A DNA stretch of 6,976 nt, from assembly GCA_019689615.1 (NCBI GenBank), contig JADGHD010000266.1, positions 1-6,976 on the forward strand, read 5' to 3'. Every line of letters begins with the position of its first letter. Within the stretch, counting starts at the first letter, position 1. Shown one piece after another: positions 1 through 4,847 of the stretch. A program made the position numbers and the translations under genes. Below the pieces are notes generated by a model. It was not told the DNA's origin, ran no database searches, and saw only the letters and a list, made by a program, of their open reading frames with translations. The stretch comes from Frankia sp. Lineage in GTDB: Bacteria > Actinomycetota > Actinomycetes > Frankiales > Frankiaceae.

Positions 1-73
1 GTCCGGCGCGGCGAGCCGGGCCACGACCCGGGGAAGGCCAGGGACCGCGCGAGGCCGGGAACGCTGGCCGGGC

Positions 74-129
74 CGCGGGCGGGCGGGGCCGCTGCGCGGT
101 CGGTCGGCGCCCTTGCCGGCCCGCCCGCG
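74..129 (-). terminator. GC-rich inverted repeat downstream of the enoyl-CoA hydratase gene (possible terminator)
   Basis: Bases 74-84 and 119-129 are perfect 11-bp inverted copies (GCCCGCCCGCG and its complement) around a 34-base loop. They lie just beyond the stop codon of the minus-strand hydratase gene. A smaller hairpin, CCCCG-GCGG-CGGGG at 143-156, touches that stop codon. There is no T-run, which is common for actinobacterial terminators but also removes the main diagnostic sign. In DNA this GC-rich, repeats of this kind arise by chance more easily, so the terminator call is an inference from position. Confidence 0.3.
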
Positions 130-156
130 CGGCGGCAGCCTTCCCCGGCGGCGGGG

Positions 157-972
157 TCAGCGCCCGATGAACTGGGGGGTCTCCTTGCGCGCGAACGCGC
201 GGGGGCCGATCTTCGCGTCCTCGGTGAGGTACACCCGCATCCCGATCTCGGACTCGACGCGGAACGCCTCGGCCTCCGGCAGCGACTCGGTCTCGCGCAG
301 CGTGCGCAGCACGGCCTGGACGGCGAGCGGGCCGTTCGCCGCGATCATGCCGGCGATCTCCCTGGCCCGCGCGAGCGCGGTCCCGTCCGGGACCACCTCG
401 TTGATGAGGCCGATCTCCCTGGCCTCGGCCGCGCCGATGTGCCGGCCGGTCAGCAGCAGGTCGGCGGCCACGCAGTAGGGGACCTGGCGGCGCAGCCGCA
501 CGGCCGAGCCGCCGAGCGGGAAGATCCCCCACTTGACCTCGGAGACGCCGAACCGGGCGGACTCCCCCGCCACCCGGATGTCGGTGGCCTGCAGGATCTC
601 GGTGCCGCCGGCGATCGCCGGCCCCTCGACCGCGGCGATCAGCGGCTTGGTGAGGTTGAACCCCTTGAGCACCCACTTCATGACGGACATGTCCATCGCC
701 AGCCGGGTGCCGTCGCCGTCGCCCTTGAACGCCTCCCCCGGCGGGCGGGCCGACATGTGCTTGAGGTCGGCGCCCGCGCAGAACGCCCCGCCGGCCCCGG
801 TGAGGATCGCGACCCGGACGTCCGGGTCCTCGTTCACCTGGTCCCAGGCCTGCTCCAGGATTTTGATCATCTCGGGGCTGATGGCGTTGCGGCGGTGCGG
901 CCGGTTGAGCGTGACGGTCAGGATGTGCCCGTCCTTCTCGACGAGGGCATGCGGCTGTTCGGGCTCGGTCAC
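157..972 (-). CDS. echA19: Enoyl-CoA hydratase, EchA19-like (steroid side-chain beta-oxidation)
   Basis: A 271-residue crotonase-family protein that would add water across the 2,3 double bond of an enoyl-CoA in the cytoplasm. The oxyanion-hole segment FCAGADLK is at 64-71. The block TKPLIAAVEGPAIAGGTEIL (108-127) contains Glu125, and FGVSE (141-145) contains Glu145; these match the two catalytic glutamates of rat crotonase (Glu144, Glu164). From memory, the middle and C-terminal parts (VAGESA, GGSAVRL, LLLTGRH, ANGPLAVQA, GPRAFA) follow M. tuberculosis EchA19 nearly block for block. EchA19 hydrates a steroid side-chain enoyl-CoA in cholesterol breakdown. The start is GTG at 972, with AGGAGG six bases upstream. 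It lies 54 bases after the FadE26-like gene on the same strand, so the two are probably co-transcribed. The hydratase class is certain; the EchA19 orthology and exact substrate are inferred. Confidence 0.9.
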   Translation of the reverse strand: MTEPEQPHALVEKDGHILTVTLNRPHRRNAISPEMIKILEQAWDQVNEDPDVRVAILTGAGGAFCAGADLKHMSARPPGEAFKGDGDGTRLAMDMSVMKWVLKGFNLTKPLIAAVEGPAIAGGTEILQATDIRVAGESARFGVSEVKWGIFPLGGSAVRLRRQVPYCVAADLLLTGRHIGAAEAREIGLINEVVPDGTALARAREIAGMIAANGPLAVQAVLRTLRETESLPEAEAFRVESEIGMRVYLTEDAKIGPRAFARKETPQFIGR

Positions 973-1001
973 GGAGCTCCTCCTACGCGGGCGCGGCGGC
1001 G

Positions 1002-1033
1002 CGCGGGCGGTCAGCGGCGCGGGCGGTCAGCGG
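1002..1033 (-). repeat. Perfect 16-bp tandem duplication across the FadE26-like stop codon
   Basis: The unit CGCGGGCGGTCAGCGG occurs at 1002-1017 and again at 1018-1033 with no mismatch. The copy at 1018-1033 contains the TGA stop of the minus-strand dehydrogenase (1027-1029). The other copy carries an extra TGA in a different frame. The duplication makes up about half of the 54-base gap before the hydratase gene. It looks like a replication-slippage duplication that lengthened the spacer; a function is not evident. Confidence 0.85.
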
Positions 1034-2217
1034 GGCGGGCGCGGCATGCCGAGCCCGAGCATCGCGATCATGTCGCGCTGGATCTCGTTCGTGCCGCCGC
1101 CGAAGGTGAGCATCAGGATCTGCCGGTAGGCGCGCTCCAGCCGGCCGGCGAGCACCGCGCCCGGCGAGTCGCGCACGACGAACGCCTCGTCGTCGATGCA
1201 CTCCATGAGCAGCCGGTAGGCCTCGACCGCGAACTCGGTGCCGAAGATCTTGGTCGCCGACGCCTGGGCCGGGCCCAGCTTGGCGCCGTGGTCGACCCCC
1301 CAGGCGATCTTCCAGTTGATCAGCTTGAGGAACTCGACCTTGGCGTGGACGATGCCGAGGTTGCGCCGCACCAGCGGCCGGTCGATGATCCGCCCGCCAT
1401 CCGGGGCCTCGGTCGACTCAGCCCAGCGCCGGGTCCACAGCAGCAGCTGCTGGATGCCGGCGGCCGAGCACAGCGCGACGCGCTCGTGGTTGAGCTGCCC
1501 GGTGATCAGCCGCCAGCCGCCGTTCACCTCGCCGATCAGCGCCTCGTCCGGCACGTGGACGTCGGTGTAGAAGGTCTGGTTGGTGATCCCGCCGGCGATC
1601 GTCGGCACCGGCGACCAGGAGAAGCCGGGGGTGTTGGTTGGCACGCAGAAGACCGACAGCCCGCGGTGGCGCGGCAGGTCCGGGTCGGTGCGGGCGGCCA
1701 GCCACACGTAGTCGGCGACCTGGACCAGCGAGGTCCACATCTTCTGCCCGTTGATCACCCAGCCGTCGCCGACCTTCTCGGCCCGGGTCCTGAGGTTGGC
1801 CAGGTCGGTGCCGGCGCCCGGCTCCGAGTAGCCGATCGCGAAGTGCAGCTCACCGGCGAGGATCTTCGGCAGGAAGAAGTCCTTCTGCTCCCGCGTGCCG
1901 AACTCCATGATCGCCGGCCCGACGCTGTTCAGCGTGAGCAGCGGGATCGGCACGCCGGCCAGCGTGGCCTCGTCGCCGAAGATCAGCTGCTCGATCATCG
2001 AGCGGTTCTGGCCGCCGTACTCGGTCGGCCAGCCGATGCCCAGCCAGCCGTCCTTGCCCATCTGCCGGATCACCCGGCAGTAGGCACCGTCCTTGCCCAT
2101 CGCGGTGGTCTCGCCGGAGGCCAGCTCCGCGGCGAGGTCTGGCGTGACCAGCTGGGCGAAGTACTCGCGCAGCTCGCGGCGGAGCTCTTCCTGCTCCGGC
2201 GTGTAGGCGACTCGCAT
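1027..2217 (-). CDS. fadE26: Acyl-CoA dehydrogenase, FadE26/ChsE4-like catalytic subunit
   Basis: A 396-residue flavin acyl-CoA dehydrogenase, full length for the family. The N-terminal helical domain begins MRVAYTPEQEELRRELREYF, very close to my memory of M. tuberculosis FadE26. The middle beta domain has the flavin and substrate motif YSEPGAGTDLANLRT (130-144) and WTS at 161-163. LNHERVA (242-248) contains Glu245, at the position of the FadE26 catalytic base (Glu247, from memory). The C-terminal TFGGGTNEIQRDMIA (371-385) is typical. The Arg-x-x-Phe flavin motif of homotetrameric dehydrogenases is absent, as in subunits that pair with a FadE27-type partner. In M. tuberculosis the FadE26-FadE27 enzyme (ChsE4-ChsE5) oxidises the CoA thioester of the cholesterol side chain. 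The start ATG has GGGAGG six bases upstream. It is first in a likely operon with the hydratase and divergent from its presumed partner. Substrate remains inferred. Confidence 0.9.
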   Translation of the reverse strand: MRVAYTPEQEELRRELREYFAQLVTPDLAAELASGETTAMGKDGAYCRVIRQMGKDGWLGIGWPTEYGGQNRSMIEQLIFGDEATLAGVPIPLLTLNSVGPAIMEFGTREQKDFFLPKILAGELHFAIGYSEPGAGTDLANLRTRAEKVGDGWVINGQKMWTSLVQVADYVWLAARTDPDLPRHRGLSVFCVPTNTPGFSWSPVPTIAGGITNQTFYTDVHVPDEALIGEVNGGWRLITGQLNHERVALCSAAGIQQLLLWTRRWAESTEAPDGGRIIDRPLVRRNLGIVHAKVEFLKLINWKIAWGVDHGAKLGPAQASATKIFGTEFAVEAYRLLMECIDDEAFVVRDSPGAVLAGRLERAYRQILMLTFGGGTNEIQRDMIAMLGLGMPRPPR

Positions 2218-2280
2218 CGGCGCCCTCCCGTGTCCCGGCCCCGCGCGGCCGCTCGGCCCGCGGTGACCCCCGGCTCCACC

Positions 2281-2303
2281 TGACGTGTCATCAGGCCTGT
2301 GAC
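2281..2303. repeat. Cluster of nested short palindromes in the divergent control region
   Basis: TGAC-GT-GTCA lies at 2281-2290, followed after one T by the perfect 8-bp palindrome CAGGCCTG (2292-2299) and another TGAC (2300-2303). GTCA at 2287-2290 and TGAC at 2300-2303 thus flank CAGGCCTG, off symmetry by one base. The cluster lies just before the candidate -35 box of the plus-strand dehydrogenase and upstream of the minus-strand one, so it could be a second regulator site. I do not recognise a named consensus in it. Confidence 0.3.
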
Positions 2304-2304
2304 G

Positions 2305-2334
2305 TTGACCGCATGCTAGCGCGCAGGTTAGAAC
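2305..2334 (+). promoter_or_regulatory. Candidate promoter of the FadE27-like gene
   Basis: TTGACC at 2305-2310 matches the -35 consensus TTGACA at five of six bases. After an 18-base spacer, TAGAAC at 2329-2334 matches TATAAT at four of six, including the first two bases. Transcription would begin near 2341 and leave an untranslated leader of about 98 bases before the ATG at 2439. The -10 box overlaps the KstR-like palindrome, a layout suited to repression. A facing minus-strand promoter for the FadE26-like gene is less clear; TAGCAT (2318 down to 2313) is a possible -10 box without a convincing -35. Confidence 0.45.
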
Positions 2335-2342
2335 AAGTTCTC
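2329..2342. promoter_or_regulatory. KstR-like operator
   Basis: The 14 bases read TAGAACAAGTTCTC, with AGAAC and GTTCT as perfect 5-bp inverted arms around AA. The published operator for KstR, the TetR-family repressor of cholesterol catabolism in mycobacteria and rhodococci, is TnnAACnnGTTnnA. This site matches at every fixed position except the final A, which is C. It lies between two divergent genes whose closest relatives, fadE26 and fadE27, belong to the KstR regulon in M. tuberculosis. The match is seen directly; that KstR or a relative binds here is inferred. Confidence 0.65.
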
Positions 2343-2438
2343 ATTCTTCGGTTGTCCGGGAACCTGCCGGCTTCCCGGCCCGATCCGGCCGTCCCGACCT
2401 TCGACCGCGCTGGCCGCCGACCGCCAAGGAGACCCGGC

Positions 2439-3611
2439 ATGGACTTTGCCCACACCGAGGAGCAGCGGGACCTGGAGGCGCTCGCGCGCCAGATCTTCTC
2501 GGAGAAGGTCACCCACGAGCGGCTGAAGGAGATCGAGTCCCGCCAGGGCGAGCCGCGGTTCGACCGCGAGCTGTGGGCGGAGCTGGCCAGGGCCAACCTG
2601 CTCGGGGTGAGCGTGCCGACCGAGTACGGCGGCCTGGGCTACGGGGTCGTCGAGGAGTGCCTGGTGCTCACGGAGGCCGGGCGGGTGCTGGCGCCGGTCC
2701 CGCTGTGGGCGTCGGCGACGGTCGCGGCCGCCGCGATCAGCGAGCACGGCACGGCGGAGCAGCGCCAGGCGTGGCTGCCCGGCATCGCCAGCGGGGAGAA
2801 GATCGTCACGGTCGCGCTGGCCGAGCCGCGCAACTCCGACGCCGCCGCCCCCCGCGCGACGACGGCCACCCCGGCCGGCGACGACGGCTCCGGGTGGCGG
2901 CTGAGCGGCGTGAAGACGGCGGTCCCGTTCGCCACGGTCGCCGCCGCGCTGCTGGTCCCGGCCAGCACGGAGACCGGCCCGGCTGTCTTCCTGGTCGACC
3001 CGGCCGCGCCGGGCGTCACCATCGAGCCGCAGGTCACGACCGCGCGCGAGCTGGTCGGCCTGGTCAGGTTCGACGACGTCGCGCTACCGGCCGACGCCGT
3101 GCTCGGCGGTCCGGCGGCGGCCGGCGGCCCGGGTGGCGAGGGCGTCGCGGCCGCGCTGCGCGACCGGGCCACGATCGGCCTGTGCGCGCTGCAGCTCGGC
3201 GTCACCGAGCGGGCGCTGCGGGCCGCGGCCGAGTACACCAGCAACCGCCACCAGTTCAACCGCCCGATCGGCTCGTTCCAGGCGGTCGGCCACCGGCTCG
3301 CCGACTGCTACATCGACGTCGAGGCGATCCGGCTGACCCTGTGGCAGGCGGCCTGGCGGCTGTCCGAGGGCCGGCCGGACGCCGGCGAGGCCGTGGCGAC
3401 CGCGAAGTTCTGGGCGGCCGACGGCGGCCACCGGGTCGCCAGCGCCGTCGTCCACGTGCACGGCGGCATGGGCATCGCCGAGGAGTACTTCATCCACCGC
3501 TACTTCCTGCACGCCAAGCAGCTGGAGTTCACCCTCGGCAACGCCAGCGAGCAGGCCCGGCGCCTCGGCGAACTGATCGCCAGCACCCCGGCCCCCGAGC
3601 ACGTCCTGTGA
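2439..3611 (+). CDS. fadE27: Acyl-CoA dehydrogenase, FadE27/ChsE5-like partner subunit
   Basis: A 390-residue acyl-CoA dehydrogenase that probably forms a heterotetramer with the divergent FadE26-like protein. The N-terminal domain starts MDFAHTEEQRDL; FDRELWAEL (41-49) and PTEYGGLGYGVVEE (60-73) are family-typical. The usual active-site motif (EPxAGSD) is degenerate, AEPRNSDAAAP at 128-138. The position of the catalytic glutamate is occupied by RDRATIG (241-247), so this subunit should lack the base. It keeps the flavin-binding segment NRHQFNRPIGSFQAVGHRLA (269-288) and VVHVHGGMGI (337-346), which strongly recall FadE27. The open frame extends 42 codons upstream, but ATG 2439 has AAGGAGA six bases before it and the extension reads as Arg/Pro-rich non-protein sequence that covers the operator. 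It converges on the next gene across a two-way terminator. Confidence 0.9.
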   Translation: MDFAHTEEQRDLEALARQIFSEKVTHERLKEIESRQGEPRFDRELWAELARANLLGVSVPTEYGGLGYGVVEECLVLTEAGRVLAPVPLWASATVAAAAISEHGTAEQRQAWLPGIASGEKIVTVALAEPRNSDAAAPRATTATPAGDDGSGWRLSGVKTAVPFATVAAALLVPASTETGPAVFLVDPAAPGVTIEPQVTTARELVGLVRFDDVALPADAVLGGPAAAGGPGGEGVAAALRDRATIGLCALQLGVTERALRAAAEYTSNRHQFNRPIGSFQAVGHRLADCYIDVEAIRLTLWQAAWRLSEGRPDAGEAVATAKFWAADGGHRVASAVVHVHGGMGIAEEYFIHRYFLHAKQLEFTLGNASEQARRLGELIASTPAPEHVL

Positions 3612-3650
3612 CCGCCGCGGCCGGGTCCGGGGCGGGCCCGGCCGCGGTCA
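3609..3650. terminator. Two-way terminator between convergent genes
   Basis: CCGCGGCCGGG (3615-3625) and CCCGGCCGCGG (3637-3647) form a perfect 11-bp stem around an 11-base loop. With a 3-base bulge the stem extends outward through TGA on one side and TCA on the other, which are the stop codons of the two convergent genes. The repeat fills the whole gap. There is no flanking T-run, as is usual for such hairpins in high-GC actinobacteria. Its position between convergent genes supports use in both directions. Confidence 0.7.
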
Positions 3651-4745
3651 CCGCCCGCCCCGGGGGCGCAGCGTGACCACGGCGGGCGGCGAGGGCTGGC
3701 TCGCCCGGCAGTAGTCGATGACCGCGGCGGTGGCCGCCCGGGCCAGCGCCGGGTCCGCGAGCAGGCGCAGCGCGGCCGGGGCCGGCAGCAGGCCCTCGTC
3801 GGCGAGGTCCACGACCCGCTCGAGCACCCACTCCCGCGCGCCGTCCGGGTCGGCCAGCAGGTGCTCCGGTAGCCGGCCCAGCGCCGCCACCACCGCGCCG
3901 CCCGCGCCGCCCGGGCCGAACGCGCGCTCGGCCACGGCCTCCTCCAGCGTCCAGTCGGCGGCGACCTCCAGCGTCACCGCGCCCGCCGGCCGGTCGCGGC
4001 CGTCGCCCGGCGGCTGGGCGGCGATCGGCAGGTCGGTCGCGCGCGGGCGGCGGCCAAGCGGGATCTCGATGTAGGCGTCCCACCAGGTGACCAACTCGCC
4101 GTTGACATCCTTGCGCCGCCCGGTCCGGCAGACTCCCTCGACCGTGGCCATCGCCGCGGCGACCCGGTCACGGTGCTCCTCCGGCTCGCCGCCGAACTCC
4201 GCCGCGGCGAGCCGGGCGAGCCGGGCGAGCAGCTGCTCGTCGCTGTCGAGCGGGGCGAGCGAGCCGGCCTCGTCGGCCAGGTACTCCAGCACGGCCCGGT
4301 GGTAGTCGTCCGGGAGCCGGCGGCCGTGCCAGGCCTCCCGGATCCGGTCGGTGCGCACCTGCGCGCCCAGCTCGAAGCGGGTGCGGCGGATCCAGTTGCC
4401 GATCCCCTGCCGGCGCACGTGCCGGAAGACCGCCGCGCCCGGCATGCGCAGCGCGCCCGCGCCGGCCACGAAGGCCGCCACGTCGGCCAGCAGGTCGGCG
4501 AAGAAGTCCCGGCACACGCAGGTGCCGGTCAGGTCCATGGTCGCCGGCCCCAGGCGGAGCACGGTGTCGCAGCGGGCCGCCCTGGCGCGCCGGTGCAGCG
4601 CGTGCCGGAACTCGGCGCAGGCGTGCCAGGCCGCCCAGATCACGTCGGGCGACAGCGGCTGCGGCGCGCGCCGTCCGTCATTCGAGGAGAGCGCCCGGGA
4701 TGAGAGGGGGTCGGAGTCGTCAGCAGGAACCAGACCAAGAGGCAT
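3648..4745 (-). CDS. Uncharacterised protein with a sigma region 2-like segment
   Basis: I do not recognise this 365-residue protein as a named family. The first 30 residues are Ser/Asp-rich and look disordered. From about 71 to 128, CRDFFADLLADVAAFV followed by FRHVRRQGIGNWIRRTR resembles the helices of sigma-70 region 2 (an acidic amphipathic helix, then an aromatic and basic helix ending in Arg pairs). There is no region 4 helix-turn-helix. The rest is helical, with VTWWDAYIEIPLG at 219-231 and a Leu/Ala-rich C-terminus. The frame opens at GTG 4784, but neither that GTG nor ATG 4745 has a Shine-Dalgarno. ATG 4745 is chosen because a good promoter would start the message on that very base. 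It is divergent from the 700-residue protein and convergent with the FadE27-like gene. DNA binding or sigma activity is only a suggestion. Confidence 0.75.
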   Translation of the reverse strand: MPLGLVPADDSDPLSSRALSSNDGRRAPQPLSPDVIWAAWHACAEFRHALHRRARAARCDTVLRLGPATMDLTGTCVCRDFFADLLADVAAFVAGAGALRMPGAAVFRHVRRQGIGNWIRRTRFELGAQVRTDRIREAWHGRRLPDDYHRAVLEYLADEAGSLAPLDSDEQLLARLARLAAAEFGGEPEEHRDRVAAAMATVEGVCRTGRRKDVNGELVTWWDAYIEIPLGRRPRATDLPIAAQPPGDGRDRPAGAVTLEVAADWTLEEAVAERAFGPGGAGGAVVAALGRLPEHLLADPDGAREWVLERVVDLADEGLLPAPAALRLLADPALARAATAAVIDYCRASQPSPPAVVTLRPRGGR

Positions 4746-4746
4746 G

Positions 4747-4762
4747 CTCGTATTTTTACGAG
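4747..4762. promoter_or_regulatory. Palindromic operator candidate over a -10 box
   Basis: CTCGTA (4747-4752) and TACGAG (4757-4762) are perfect 6-bp inverted arms around TTTT. The repeat covers the candidate -10 box of the minus-strand sigma-like gene and ends one base before its ATG. A protein bound here would block transcription. As RNA only its downstream half would be present if the message starts at 4745, so a DNA site is more likely than a hairpin. The binding protein is unknown. Confidence 0.5.
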
Positions 4763-4781
4763 TTATCTCGACCCATGTCCA
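4753..4781 (-). promoter_or_regulatory. Promoter for a leaderless sigma-like gene
   Basis: Read on the minus strand, TGGACA (4781 down to 4776) matches the -35 consensus at five of six bases. After exactly 17 bases, TAAAAA (4758 down to 4753) matches TATAAT at four of six. Seven bases later is the A of ATG 4745, so the message would begin at the start codon. Leaderless messages are common in actinobacteria, and this explains the lack of a ribosome binding site. The AT-rich stretch stands out from the surrounding GC-rich DNA. Confidence 0.6.
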
Positions 4782-4797
4782 CACAAATTTTCGAGAT
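4765..4797. promoter_or_regulatory. Spaced 7-bp inverted repeat in the divergent control region
   Basis: ATCTCGA (4765-4771) and TCGAGAT (4791-4797) are perfect inverted copies separated by 19 bases. The repeat flanks the -35 box of the minus-strand gene and lies upstream of the plus-strand gene. It is a candidate site for a dimeric regulator acting on both genes. A chance origin is possible. Confidence 0.35.
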
Positions 4798-4828
4798 CAC
4801 CTGTCGACTACTATCCGTAGGACGATGC

Positions 4829-4836
4829 GGAGGAGG
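4829..4836 (+). promoter_or_regulatory. Ribosome binding site that decides the start of the 700-residue protein
   Basis: GGAGGAGG at 4829-4836 is a near-perfect Shine-Dalgarno. The first in-frame start, GTG 4836, overlaps it and so cannot use it, whereas GTG 4848 lies 11 bases downstream, slightly long but workable. A weak -10 candidate, TACTAT at 4809-4814, lies just upstream; I see no good -35 box for it. Confidence 0.55.
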
Positions 4837-4847
4837 TGGACGCGGCC

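Noticed and set aside
439..2283. A 614-codon open frame on the plus strand across the hydratase and FadE26-like genes
   Set aside because: Its translation is low-complexity Arg/Gly/Pro/His-rich sequence, and it lies antisense to two genes with clear protein families. Long antisense open frames are expected at this GC content.
2313..2438. A 42-residue N-terminal extension of the FadE27-like protein
   Set aside because: It covers the candidate -10 box and operator, is Arg/Pro-rich, and is not part of the family; ATG 2439 has a well-placed AAGGAGA.
2573..3676. A 367-codon open frame overlapping the FadE27-like gene on the same strand
   Set aside because: It is an alternative frame of that gene with extreme Arg/Gly content and no recognisable domain.
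4203..4235. Short direct repeats of GCGAGCCGG inside the sigma-like gene
   Set aside because: They encode the repeated Ala-Arg-Leu of a helix (LLARLARLAAAE) in frame and are explained by coding bias at high GC.
4808..4820. CTAC-TATCC-GTAG as a possible operator or hairpin upstream of the 700-residue gene
   Set aside because: The arms are only 4 bp, too short to separate from chance.
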